Assembly: GCF_051297175.1 (NCBI RefSeq)
Contig: NZ_JBINNY010000001.1
Location: forward strand, 3,224,001 to 3,288,000
Source of the DNA: Dryocola sp051297175
Lineage (GTDB): Bacteria > Pseudomonadota > Gammaproteobacteria > Enterobacterales > Enterobacteriaceae
Reading direction: 5' to 3'
Length of the DNA: 64,000 nt
Below, piece after piece: positions 54,747 through 63,046 of this stretch (the stretch's first letter is position 1; each line of letters starts with the position of its first letter). The translations under genes were made by a program, and so were the position numbers. A model generated the notes under the pieces. The model was not told the DNA's origin. It worked only from the letters and a program-made list of their open reading frames with translations, and did not search any database.

Positions 54747-55478
54747 ATGAAAAAAGTTCTGCTTGCTACATTGCTCGCCGGTCTGAGCCTTTCTGCCACG
54801 GCTGCACAAACGATTCGTTTTGCCACGGAAGCGTCCTACCCTCCGTTTGAATCCATGGATGCCAACAACAAAATCGTTGGCTTCGACGTCGATTTAGCCA
54901 ACGCGCTGTGTAAAGAAATTGATGCGACCTGCACCTTCTCCAACCAGTCGTTCGACAGCCTGATCCCAAGCCTGAAGTTCCGCCGCATCGACGCGGTAAT
55001 GGCCGGTATGGACATCACGCCCGAGCGTGAAAAACAGGTTCTGTTCAGCAACCCGTACTACGACAACTCCGCCCTGTTCATCGGCCAGAAAGGCAAAGTT
55101 GCCGATATCGCGGCGCTGAAAGGCAAAAAAGTTGGCGTGCAGAACGGCACCACGCACCAGAAATTCATCATGGATAAACATCCGGAAATCACCACCGTGC
55201 CTTACGACAGCTACCAGAACGCCAAGCTGGATCTGCAAAATGGCCGTATCGACGCGGTATTCGGTGACACCGCGGTGGTAACCGAATGGCTGAAAGCCGA
55301 GCCGAAGCTTGCGCCTATCGGCGATAAAGTGACGGATAAAGGCTACTTCGGCACCGGTCTGGGCATCGCTGTTCGTCAGGGCAACACTGACCTGCAGGCG
55401 AAGTTCAACACCGCGCTTGAGAAAGTAAAGAAAGATGGGACTTACCAGACCATCTATGAAAAATGGTTCCAGAAGTAG
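54747..55478 (+). CDS. artI: Arginine-type periplasmic binding protein ArtI
   Basis: A 243-residue solute-binding protein of the lysine/arginine/ornithine type, with a signal peptide of about 20 residues (MKKVLLATLLAG... ATAA). YPPFESMDANNKIVGFDVDLA is split across the two lobes of the ligand pocket, and GVQNGTTHQKF follows the hinge. The frame opens at 54726, but MKKVLLAT gives a proper signal peptide and the E. coli length. About two thirds identical to ArtJ at 57025. Confidence 0.96.
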   Translation: MKKVLLATLLAGLSLSATAAQTIRFATEASYPPFESMDANNKIVGFDVDLANALCKEIDATCTFSNQSFDSLIPSLKFRRIDAVMAGMDITPEREKQVLFSNPYYDNSALFIGQKGKVADIAALKGKKVGVQNGTTHQKFIMDKHPEITTVPYDSYQNAKLDLQNGRIDAVFGDTAVVTEWLKAEPKLAPIGDKVTDKGYFGTGLGIAVRQGNTDLQAKFNTALEKVKKDGTYQTIYEKWFQK

Positions 55479-55486
55479 TCGCCTGA

Positions 55487-56203
55487 ATGAACGAAATGTT
55501 TCCATTAGCAAGCGCCGCCGGGATGACCGTCGGCCTTGCCGTTTGCGCACTGATTATCGGCCTTGCCCTGGCGATGCTTTTTGCCGTCTGGGAGTCCGCC
55601 AGGTGGCGTCCCGTGGCATGGATTGGCTCAGCGCTGGTCACCGTGCTGCGCGGCCTGCCTGAAATCCTGGTCGTCCTTTTTATCTACTTCGGCTCTTCTC
55701 AGCTGCTGCTCACCCTGTCGGACGGCTTTACCCTGAACCTTGGGTTTGCGCAAATTCCAGTGCAGATGCAGATTGAAAACTTCGACGTTAGCCCGTTCCT
55801 GTGCGGCGTCATTGCCCTTTCCCTGCTTTATTCCGCCTACGCTTCGCAGACGCTGCGCGGCGCGCTGAAAGCGGTGCCCGTCGGGCAGTGGGAATCCGGC
55901 CAGGCGCTGGGCCTGTCGAAAGTGGCGATCTTCTTCCGTCTGGTGATGCCGCAGATGTGGCGTCACGCGCTGCCGGGCCTCGGCAACCAGTGGCTGGTGC
56001 TGCTTAAGGATACCGCGCTGGTGTCGCTTATCAGCGTGAACGACCTGATGCTGCAAACCAAAAGCATTGCCACGCGCACCCAGGAGCCATTTACCTGGTA
56101 CGTGATCGCCGCGGCAATCTATCTGGTCATTACGCTGGTCAGCCAGTACATCCTGAAGTTAATCGACGCGCGCGCCACGCGCTTTGAACGGAGGCCCGGC
56201 TGA
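55487..56203 (+). CDS. artQ: Arginine ABC transporter permease ArtQ
   Basis: A 238-residue inner-membrane permease with five hydrophobic helices and the EAA loop contacting ArtP (ESGQALGLSKVAIFFRLVMPQ). It starts eight bases after artI and overlaps artM by one base (TGATG). Confidence 0.96.
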   Translation: MNEMFPLASAAGMTVGLAVCALIIGLALAMLFAVWESARWRPVAWIGSALVTVLRGLPEILVVLFIYFGSSQLLLTLSDGFTLNLGFAQIPVQMQIENFDVSPFLCGVIALSLLYSAYASQTLRGALKAVPVGQWESGQALGLSKVAIFFRLVMPQMWRHALPGLGNQWLVLLKDTALVSLISVNDLMLQTKSIATRTQEPFTWYVIAAAIYLVITLVSQYILKLIDARATRFERRPG

Positions 56204-56871
56204 TGCTTGAGTATTTACCGGAGCTTCTGAAAGGGCTGCATACCAGCCTGACGCTGACCGCCGCTTCTATCGCCGTGGCGCTGGTTTTGTCGCTGATTTT
56301 CACCATCATTCTGACGCTCAAAACGCCGGTGCTGGTGTATATCGTTCGCGCCTACATCACGCTGTTCACCGGCACGCCGCTGCTGGTGCAGATCTTCCTC
56401 ATCTATTACGGGCCGGGGCAGTTCCCGTCGATTCAGAACTACCCCGTCCTGTGGCACCTGCTCTCCGAGCCTTGGCTGTGCGCGCTGATTGCGCTTTCCC
56501 TGAACAGCGCCGCGTACACCACGCAGCTGTTCTACGGGGCTATCCGCGCCATCCCGGAAGGCCAGTGGCAGTCCTGCGGCGCGCTGGGGATGAGCAAGAA
56601 AGACACGCTGGCAATTTTGCTGCCTTATGCATTTAAACGCGCCCTGTCGTCATACTCCAACGAAGTCGTTTTGGTGTTCAAAAGCACCTCGCTTGCCTAC
56701 ACCATTACGCTGATGGAAGTGATGGGCTACGGGCAGCTGCTGTACGGACGCACCTACGACGTCATGGTGTTTGGCGCAGCGGGCCTCGTTTATCTGGTGG
56801 TCAACGGTATCCTGACCCTGCTGATGAGGCTTATCGAACGCCGCGCGCTGGTGTTTGAACGCCGTAACTGA
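56203..56871 (+). CDS. artM: Arginine ABC transporter permease ArtM
   Basis: A 222-residue permease partner of ArtQ, with five helices and EAA loop WQSCGALGMSKKDTLAILLP. Translation is coupled to artQ by a one-base overlap after CGGAGGCCCGGC. Last gene of artPIQM, followed by a terminator. Confidence 0.96.
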   Translation: MLEYLPELLKGLHTSLTLTAASIAVALVLSLIFTIILTLKTPVLVYIVRAYITLFTGTPLLVQIFLIYYGPGQFPSIQNYPVLWHLLSEPWLCALIALSLNSAAYTTQLFYGAIRAIPEGQWQSCGALGMSKKDTLAILLPYAFKRALSSYSNEVVLVFKSTSLAYTITLMEVMGYGQLLYGRTYDVMVFGAAGLVYLVVNGILTLLMRLIERRALVFERRN

Positions 56872-56881
56872 TAAGCCTTCG

Positions 56882-56908
56882 AAGGCGGGGATATTCCCCG
56901 CCTTTTTT
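56882..56908 (+). terminator. Terminator after artM
   Basis: A perfect 9-bp stem AAGGCGGGG/CCCCGCCTT with a 5-base loop and a six-T run. Confidence 0.9.
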
Positions 56909-56938
56909 CTATTCTGATAAATATAATTATACAAAATA

Positions 56939-56956
56939 ATTGAATATAAATTCATT
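56939..56956 (+). promoter_or_regulatory. ARG box upstream of artJ
   Basis: TGAAT-ATAA-ATTCA is a perfect match to the ArgR operator core. A weaker copy, TAAAT-ATAA-TTATA, begins 23 bases upstream (56918), overlapping TATAAT (56922-56927). ArgR with arginine represses artJ in E. coli. Confidence 0.75.
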
Positions 56957-56971
56957 TACTGGCAAGGTTGT

Positions 56972-57000
56972 TTGACGTCGGGAAACGGCGAACATAACAA
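56972..57000 (+). promoter_or_regulatory. Possible artJ promoter
   Basis: TTGACG and TAACAA are spaced by 17 bases, downstream of the ARG box, with the start near 57007 and artJ at 57025. The TATAAT inside the upstream ARG-box region is an alternative. Confidence 0.45.
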
Positions 57001-57024
57001 ACACGACAGACGGGAGCAGCACAT

Positions 57025-57756
57025 ATGAAGAAGTTACTTTTGGCCGCCATGCTCGCTACGGCCGCGTTCAGCGCCACCGCCGCAGACAAGATCAACTTTG
57101 GCTCTTCGGCCACCTATCCGCCTTTTGAGTCGCTGGATGCCAGCAATCAGATCGTCGGTTTTGATATCGACCTCGCCAATGCTTTATGCAAACAGATGCA
57201 GGCCGACTGTACCTTTACCAACCACGCCTTCGACAGCCTGATCCCGTCTTTGAAATTTCGTAAATACGACGCGGTGATCTCCGGAATGGACATCACGCCC
57301 GAGCGCAGCAAGCAGGTCGCCTTTAGCGATCCGTACTACGCCAACTCCGCCGTGGTGATCGCCAAAAAAGGGGCGTTTACGTCTCTGGCCGATTTAAAAG
57401 GCAAACGCATCGGCATGGAAAACGGCACCACGCACCAGAAATACCTCCAGGATAAGCACCCGGAGATCAAAACGGTTTCCTATGACAGCTACCAGAACGC
57501 GATTATCGACCTGAAGAATGGCCGCATTGATGGGGTATTTGGCGACACGGCGGTGGTTAACGAATGGCTGAAAACCAACCCGCAGCTGGGAACGGTGGGC
57601 GAGCACGTGACCGATCCGCAGTATTTCGGCACCGGTCTGGGAATTGCGGTTCGCCCGGAAAACCAGGCGCTGCTGAAAAAGCTGAACGCCGCGCTGGCGG
57701 CTATTAAGGCTGACGGCACCTACCAGAAAATCAGCGATAAGTGGTTCCCGCAGTAA
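57025..57756 (+). CDS. artJ: Arginine-binding periplasmic protein ArtJ
   Basis: A 243-residue periplasmic protein specific for L-arginine, working with ArtPQM. The signal peptide ends at ATAA (residue 20). Same fold and motifs as ArtI (YPPFESLDASNQIVGFDIDLA, GMENGTTHQKY). Separate transcription unit with its own ARG box. The start follows GGGAGCAGCACAT. Followed by the REP array. Confidence 0.97.
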   Translation: MKKLLLAAMLATAAFSATAADKINFGSSATYPPFESLDASNQIVGFDIDLANALCKQMQADCTFTNHAFDSLIPSLKFRKYDAVISGMDITPERSKQVAFSDPYYANSAVVIAKKGAFTSLADLKGKRIGMENGTTHQKYLQDKHPEIKTVSYDSYQNAIIDLKNGRIDGVFGDTAVVNEWLKTNPQLGTVGEHVTDPQYFGTGLGIAVRPENQALLKKLNAALAAIKADGTYQKISDKWFPQ

Positions 57757-57769
57757 ATCCTTTCGGCAA

Positions 57770-58165
57770 TGGCGGATGGCGCTTCGCTTATCCGCCCTAC
57801 AGCTGCCCTACGACCGCATGACAAAACATACGGCGGATGACGTTTCGCTTATCCGTCCTACGGCTGCCCTACGACCGCATGACAAAACATACGGCGGATG
57901 ACGTTTCGCTTATCCGCCCTACAGCTGCCCTACGACCGCATGACAAAACATACGGCGAATGGCGCTTCGCTTATCCGCCCTACGGCTGCTCTACGACCGC
58001 ATGACAAAACATACGGCGGATGACGTTTCGCTTATCCGTCCTACGGCTGCCCTACGACCGCATGACAAAACATACGGCGGATGACGCTTCGCTTATCCGT
58101 CCTACGGCTGCCCTACGACCGCATGACAAAACATACGGCGGATGACGTTTCGCTTATCCGTCCTA
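57770..58165. repeat. Tandem array of 61-bp REP-containing units
   Basis: Six complete 61-base units start at 57770, 57831, 57892, 57953, 58014 and 58075. A seventh (58136) is cut after 30 bases. Each unit is a REP-type palindrome (CGGCGGATGACG ... CTTATCCGTCCTAC) followed by a constant 31-base spacer (GGCTGCCCTACGACC ... ACAAAACATA). Units at 57831 and 58014 are identical; others differ at up to about six positions. A lone REP in opposite orientation closes the region at 58182-58215. It fills the convergent artJ-rlmC gap. Open frames running through it are artefacts. Confidence 0.93.
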
Positions 58166-58181
58166 TAATTGCCGGCTCAAA

Positions 58182-58215
58182 CGTAGGTCGGATAAGCGTC
58201 AGCGCCATCCGACAC
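58182..58215 (-). repeat. Inverted single REP element closing the array
   Basis: CGTAGGTCGGATAAGCGTCA ... CATCCGACAC is the same REP family in the opposite orientation, 14 bases before the rlmC stop. With the partial seventh unit it forms a head-to-head pair. Confidence 0.8.
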
Positions 58216-58228
58216 TTCTCATTCCCGC

Positions 58229-59356
58229 TTAAACCCGCACCAGCAACGCCAAAACCTCATAATGCGCGGTATGCGGGAACATATCGAAAAGCTGAATCCG
58301 CTCGACCCGGTAACCCGACAGCGACGCAATATCCCGCGCCATGGTCTGCGCGTTGCAGCTTGAATAAACGATGTATTTTGGCGCAACGCCGTTCAGGTAA
58401 TAGCACAGCGCCTGGCCGATGCCGCGCCTTGGCGGATTCACCAGCACCAGATCGGGAATGTCCTTTTGGTCAGTGGCAAACTGCGTGGAATCCAGCGCCT
58501 GGAAGTGAATATCGTTAAGGCCTAATTTCTCCGCCGACTGGCGCGCGCTGGCGATGGCCTCCGGCGCTATTTCAATTCCGGTCAGCTTCATTTCGGGCGT
58601 GGCGCAATGCAGGCCGAAGCCGCCCACGCCGCAGAATAAATCCCACATGTGCTTAACCGGCAGCTCGCCAACCCAGTCACGCGCGGTGGCATACAGCGAC
58701 GCGGCAACCGTCGGGTTAGTCTGGAAGAAACTCTGCGGGCGAATATACAGCGGCACGCCGTTGAACTGCTCTTCCAGCGCGCGCCTTTCGGTGAGGGGGA
58801 TTTCCTGCTCGCCTTCCATAATCGCCATATGGACCGGCTGAATATTTGCCGAGATAACTTTTAGCTGCGGCAGTTGCTCTTGCAGCCACGGCAGCGCTGC
58901 GCGCAGCTGTTCCAGCTTGCTTTCCGAGCGCAGCACAACGCGCAGCATCAGCCCGCCGTCGAGCTGGCTTTCGGTCAGCAGCAGGTACTTCAGCTCACCC
59001 CGCCTGCGCGCCACGTTATACGGTGTAAGACCCGCGCGGGCGATAAAAGGTTTAAGCGCCGCGAAAACCACCTGAAAAGAAGCCGGGTAAAGCGGGCAGT
59101 CGGTCAAATCTTCCGGGGTGCCGTCGCGGTGCAGCATACCGAGCAGCGGTTTTTCCACGCTGCCGCTGACCACCATTTTGGCCTTATTGCGAAACGCCTG
59201 CTCCGGGCCGCTAACGGGATCGCGCCACTCCTTCACCGCAACGTCGCCCAGCAGCCTGTGCAGGTCGTTCATTTTAGCGGCGAGCTGATCGGAAACCGGC
59301 TGTTCAATCCACTGACAGGAGCGGCAACGGCCAGCATCATAGAGTGCGCAATGCAT
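58229..59356 (-). CDS. rlmC: 23S rRNA (uracil(747)-C(5))-methyltransferase
   Basis: Makes m5U747 in 23S rRNA using SAM. 375 residues as in E. coli. The [4Fe-4S] cysteines include Cys-3, Cys-11 and Cys-14 (CALYDAGRCRSC). The SAM motif is DLFCGVGGFGLH, and the catalytic cysteine is in YSSCNAQTMARD. Convergent with artJ across the REP array. Confidence 0.97.
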   Translation of the reverse strand: MHCALYDAGRCRSCQWIEQPVSDQLAAKMNDLHRLLGDVAVKEWRDPVSGPEQAFRNKAKMVVSGSVEKPLLGMLHRDGTPEDLTDCPLYPASFQVVFAALKPFIARAGLTPYNVARRRGELKYLLLTESQLDGGLMLRVVLRSESKLEQLRAALPWLQEQLPQLKVISANIQPVHMAIMEGEQEIPLTERRALEEQFNGVPLYIRPQSFFQTNPTVAASLYATARDWVGELPVKHMWDLFCGVGGFGLHCATPEMKLTGIEIAPEAIASARQSAEKLGLNDIHFQALDSTQFATDQKDIPDLVLVNPPRRGIGQALCYYLNGVAPKYIVYSSCNAQTMARDIASLSGYRVERIQLFDMFPHTAHYEVLALLVRV

Positions 59357-59404
59357 AGTAAAACCCAGAGTAATAGCGAGGGCGCGGATTATAGCACCGC
59401 AAGC

Positions 59405-59893
59405 CTACTGAAGTTTGAAAAAAAGCCGGCTGCGGGACGGGACAAAAAGCAGAAACAGCACCAGCAGGTCCGGCAGCTTCTGCATCATCAGCGAGCGGAA
59501 TATTTCGCGCTTCGACTCGCCGGGAATGCTGAACAGCTCGGGATAGCCCCAGCCCAGCGACGCGGCCCACAGGTAGCTGACGGCGATAACCTGCGTGGCG
59601 AGATACACCCAGCGCCCCCAGGTTCTGCCTTTGAGAATGACAAACGCGCAGCGTATCTCGACGCACAGCATCACCAGGCTGCCGAGGAAAATCAGCGTCA
59701 GCGGCCACGTCTGCACGCTGCGGTGCACGAAATCGAGCATGCCCCTCACGCCCAGCAGGTTAAGCAGCATCAGCAGATCCAGACAACGCGTTGTCAGAAT
59801 AGCGATGGCCGCCACGCTCACAAGCGTAGGGACGTTTAATTTGGCCTGGTTATTACGTCGTTTCCTGAAAATTTGCTCAACCTCGCGTTCCAT
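59405..59893 (-). CDS. ybjO: DUF2593 inner-membrane protein YbjO
   Basis: A 162-residue membrane protein with about four hydrophobic helices, function unknown. It matches E. coli YbjO in length and in the C-terminal half (YPELFSIPGESKREIF). The start chosen (MEREVEQIFRKRR) has no visible Shine-Dalgarno and lies eight bases after a strong hairpin. Longer in-frame starts at 59938 or 60019 would overlap potI or its end and lack ribosome-binding sites. Last gene of the potFGHI-ybjO group. Confidence 0.85.
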   Translation of the reverse strand: MEREVEQIFRKRRNNQAKLNVPTLVSVAAIAILTTRCLDLLMLLNLLGVRGMLDFVHRSVQTWPLTLIFLGSLVMLCVEIRCAFVILKGRTWGRWVYLATQVIAVSYLWAASLGWGYPELFSIPGESKREIFRSLMMQKLPDLLVLFLLFVPSRSRLFFKLQ

Positions 59894-59900
59894 ACGGCAC

Positions 59901-59923
59901 AGTGCCGCGTCAGGCGCGGCACT
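59901..59923 (-). terminator. Hairpin between potI and ybjO
   Basis: A perfect 9-bp stem AGTGCCGCG/CGCGGCACT with a 5-base loop, just before the ybjO start. No U-run. It may lower ybjO expression or protect the potI mRNA 3' end. Confidence 0.6.
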
Positions 59924-59955
59924 GGAGGCAATAATCATTGCAGATTTTTCGCATT

Positions 59956-60801
59956 TCAGCCACGTCTTGCACGCTGGATATCGCGCAGTCGCTGCTTTTC
60001 TGCTCTCGCCATAAACCACCAGGCGATCAGGCCGATAACCCCGACCACGCCAAGAATGATCGACGCCAGCGCGTTAATTTCTGGATTCACCCCCATGCGC
60101 ACGTTTGAGAACACCAGCATTGGCAGGGTTGTCGCGCCCGGGCCGGAAACAAAGCTCGCGATCACCAGGTCATCCAGCGACAGGGTAAAGGCCAGCAGCC
60201 AGCCGGAGATAATTGCCGGCGCAATCATCGGCACGGTTACCACAAAGAACACTTTCAGCGGCGTAGCGCCAAGATCCATCGCCGCCTCTTCAATGGAACG
60301 ATCGAGTTCGCGCAGGCGTGAGCTAATCACCACCGAAACGTAGGCGGTACAGAACGTCACGTGGGCGAGCCAGATGGTCAGCATGCCGCGATCGCTCGGC
60401 CAGCCGATGGCGTGGCCCAGGGCTACAAACAGCAGCAGCAGCGACAGCCCGGTGATCACGTCAGGCATAACCAGCGGCGCGGTGAGCATAAACGCAAAGC
60501 CCGTCGAGCCGCGAAAAGTGCCAAAGCGCACCATCACCACGGCGGCAATCGTCCCCAGCACCACGGCCATGGTCGCCGCCGCGGCGGCAATCGTCAGGCT
60601 AAGCCCGACCGCGCTCATCATCGCGGAATCCTGGAACAGCTCCACGTACCAGCGCGTAGACCAGCCTGCCCAGACCGTCACCAGCTTCGAGCTGTTGAAC
60701 GAGTAGATCACCAGCATCAGCATCGGCGCGTACAGGAAGGTAAAGCCGATAACCAAAATCGCGATTCGCCACGGGGAGCGCACTACCGGAAGGTTGTTCA
60801 T
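59956..60801 (-). CDS. potI: Putrescine ABC transporter permease PotI
   Basis: A 281-residue permease (E. coli 281) with six helices and the EAA loop SIEEAAMDLGATPLKVFFVVTVP. It forms the channel with PotH. It overlaps the potH stop by four bases (ATGA). Confidence 0.97.
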   Translation of the reverse strand: MNNLPVVRSPWRIAILVIGFTFLYAPMLMLVIYSFNSSKLVTVWAGWSTRWYVELFQDSAMMSAVGLSLTIAAAAATMAVVLGTIAAVVMVRFGTFRGSTGFAFMLTAPLVMPDVITGLSLLLLFVALGHAIGWPSDRGMLTIWLAHVTFCTAYVSVVISSRLRELDRSIEEAAMDLGATPLKVFFVVTVPMIAPAIISGWLLAFTLSLDDLVIASFVSGPGATTLPMLVFSNVRMGVNPEINALASIILGVVGVIGLIAWWFMARAEKQRLRDIQRARRG

Positions 60802-61751
60802 GCGCTCTCCCCCGAGGCTCTATTCTGGTATTTGTGGAACCACATAATCGGCACAATCAGCAGCAACAGCATAACGATCGCCACGCTCGAGGCCACCGGC
60901 CAGTCGCGGTTGTTAAAGAACTCCTGCCACAGCACGCGGCCAATCATGATGCTGTCCGGCCCGCCGAGCAGTTCCGGGATCACAAACTCCCCTACCGCCG
61001 GGATAAACACCAGCATGGAACCCGCGATAATTCCGCCCTTGGTGAGCGGCACAATCACGCTGAAGAATGTTTTAAGCGGGCGCGCGCCCAGGTCCAGCGA
61101 GGCCTCCACCAGCGAGTAGTCGATACGCGTCAGCGCGGTATAAATCGGCAACACCATAAACGGCAAATAGGCGTACACAATGCCGATGTACACCGCGAGG
61201 TTGGTGTGCAGAATCGTCAGCGGCTGATCGATAACCCCCAGCCAGAGCAGCACGTTGTTGAGCACGCCGTTGTTTTTCAGGATCCCCATCCACGCGTAGA
61301 CGCGGATAAGAAACGACGTCCACGACGGCAGAATCACCAGCAGCAGCAGGATGTTGCGCGTAGAAGGCTTGCTGTGCGCCACCGCCCACGCGAGCGGATA
61401 GCCCATCGCCAGGCAGCAAAGCGTCGAGACGGCGGCAACCTGCAGCGACTGCAGGTAGGCCTCCGCGTAGAGCGGATCGTCGGTGAGCTGGAAATAGTTG
61501 GCGAAATTCAACGCAAGCGTCAGACGATCGTCCGCCCACGTCCAAAGATCGGTATACGGCGGGATCGCCCGCGCCATCTCCGCAAAGCTAATCTTAAAGA
61601 CGATGAGGAACGGCAGCATAAACAGCAGGATCAGCCACAGATACGGCAGCGCGATAACCAGCTTGCGGCCGTGCGCCATCTGCATGCGCGCGGGCCAGGC
61701 TTTCAGCCCGCTGGCCGCTGGCCGCGCCTGGCGTTCGGTAATCAGACTCAT
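60798..61751 (-). CDS. potH: Putrescine ABC transporter permease PotH
   Basis: A 317-residue permease (E. coli 317) with six helices, a longer N-terminal cytoplasmic part and the EAA loop LVEASLDLGARPLKTFFSVIVP. The start follows AAGGAGGGCGT. Nine bases after potG. Confidence 0.97.
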   Translation of the reverse strand: MSLITERQARPAASGLKAWPARMQMAHGRKLVIALPYLWLILLFMLPFLIVFKISFAEMARAIPPYTDLWTWADDRLTLALNFANYFQLTDDPLYAEAYLQSLQVAAVSTLCCLAMGYPLAWAVAHSKPSTRNILLLLVILPSWTSFLIRVYAWMGILKNNGVLNNVLLWLGVIDQPLTILHTNLAVYIGIVYAYLPFMVLPIYTALTRIDYSLVEASLDLGARPLKTFFSVIVPLTKGGIIAGSMLVFIPAVGEFVIPELLGGPDSIMIGRVLWQEFFNNRDWPVASSVAIVMLLLLIVPIMWFHKYQNRASGESA

Positions 61752-61760
61752 ACGCCCTCC

Positions 61761-62891
61761 TTAAACCGTCAGCACCACGCAGCTGTCGGCATCCCAACAG
61801 AGGCGAACTTCATCTCCCCACGTCGGGGCACCCTTGCGAAAACGCCGATCGTTCTGCATCTGCGCGCTGATCATCTGCCCGCTCTTAAGCCGCACGTGAT
61901 AAATCGACAGGTCGCCCAGATAGGCGATGTGCACCACCTCCCCCACCGCAAAGTTGAAGCCGTCGGCGGGCGGTTCGTCGCAGAGCATCACTTTTTCCGG
62001 GCGCAGCGCCACGTACACCGGCACGCCGTCGACCACCGAGGCATCCGGGTCGACCTTCAGCGGGTGAACAAGCCCAGGGCTGTCGATAACCAGACCGTCA
62101 TCTTCGCGGGATTTAAGCAGCCCTTCGAACACGTTGACCGAACCGATAAACTCCGCGCTGTAGCGGGTGCTGGGGTGTTCGTAAATTTCCTCCGGCTCGC
62201 CGATTTGCACGAACTTGCCGCGGTTCATAATGGCGATGCGTCCGGCCATGGTCATCGCCTCTTCCTGGTCGTGCGTCACCATCACGCAGGTCACGCCGAC
62301 GCGTTCCAGAATATCGACAACCTCAAGCTGCATGCGGTCGCGCAGCTTTTTATCCAGCGCGCCCATGGGTTCATCAAGCAGCAGCAGCTTGGGCCGTTTC
62401 GCCAGGCTGCGCGCCAGGGCCACGCGCTGTCGCTGGCCGCCGGAAAGCTGGTGCGGCCTGCGTTTGGCAAACTCCTGCATATGCACAAGCGTCAACATTT
62501 CCTGCACGCGCTGGGTGATTTCGGCCTTCGGAAGCTTGTCCTGCTTGAGGCCGAAGGCGATGTTCTGCTCAACGGTCATGTGCGGGAAAAGCGCGTAGGA
62601 CTGGAACATCATATTGATCGGGCGCTGGTAGGGCGGGACGTGGGACAAATCCACGCCGTCGAGCACGATCTGCCCGGCGCTGGGCGCTTCGAAGCCCGCC
62701 AGCATGCGCAGCAGCGTCGATTTTCCGCAGCCGGACGGCCCGAGCAGCGCAAAAATTTCGCCTTTGTAAATAGTCAGGCTGACGTCGTCCACGGCGTGCT
62801 GACCGTCGAAGGATTTGGTCAGGTTGCGGATTTCCAGCAGCGGGGTCAGCGCTTTACTTTTCGCCTGCGGGCGGGGAGTGGCGTCGTTCAA
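61761..62891 (-). CDS. potG: Putrescine ABC transporter ATP-binding protein PotG
   Basis: The 376-residue ATPase (E. coli 377) of PotFGHI. Walker A GPSGCGKST, signature LSGGQRQRVALARSL, Walker B LLLLDEPMGALD, and a C-terminal TOBE regulatory domain. The start is TTG (NDATPRPQAKSK), preceded by GGAGAGCAACATAA and matching the E. coli N-terminus. No better start is upstream. Confidence 0.95.
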   Translation of the reverse strand: MNDATPRPQAKSKALTPLLEIRNLTKSFDGQHAVDDVSLTIYKGEIFALLGPSGCGKSTLLRMLAGFEAPSAGQIVLDGVDLSHVPPYQRPINMMFQSYALFPHMTVEQNIAFGLKQDKLPKAEITQRVQEMLTLVHMQEFAKRRPHQLSGGQRQRVALARSLAKRPKLLLLDEPMGALDKKLRDRMQLEVVDILERVGVTCVMVTHDQEEAMTMAGRIAIMNRGKFVQIGEPEEIYEHPSTRYSAEFIGSVNVFEGLLKSREDDGLVIDSPGLVHPLKVDPDASVVDGVPVYVALRPEKVMLCDEPPADGFNFAVGEVVHIAYLGDLSIYHVRLKSGQMISAQMQNDRRFRKGAPTWGDEVRLCWDADSCVVLTV

Positions 62892-62921
62892 TTATGTTGC
62901 TCTCCGGCAAAAACAAATCGG

Positions 62922-63012
62922 GTACGGCCCGGTTGCCGTACTAATGACGCAACGCAGGCCATTTGGCCTGCGTCCGTATTGGGGCAGCTGCACCGTTGGG
63001 GTGCAACGCCCC
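62922..63012 (-). repeat. Cluster of hairpins between potF and potG
   Basis: Three adjacent inverted repeats: GTACGG/CCGTAC (62922-62941), ACGCAGGCC/GGCCTGCGT (62952-62973) and GGGGC/GCCCC enclosing TGCACC/GGTGCA (62981-63012). No U-runs on the minus strand. They lie downstream of potF within the operon and probably stabilise potF mRNA or partly block transcription into potG. Confidence 0.6.
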
Positions 63013-63046
63013 GTTGCAAACCGCGCTAAGTCGCTAACGGGTTTAC

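Noticed and set aside
57770..58165. CRISPR array
   Set aside because: The period is 61 bases, but both the palindrome and the spacer are conserved in every unit. CRISPR spacers differ, and there are no cas genes.
58081..58518. 145-codon frame starting in the REP array
   Set aside because: It begins in tandem repeats and continues antisense to rlmC. Composition follows the repeats and it matches no family.
60834..63029. 731-codon open frame antisense to potH and potG
   Set aside because: Its product is Arg/His/Gln-rich and low in complexity, and it runs across three real genes and their gaps. Long antisense frames are expected in GC-rich genes of this codon use.
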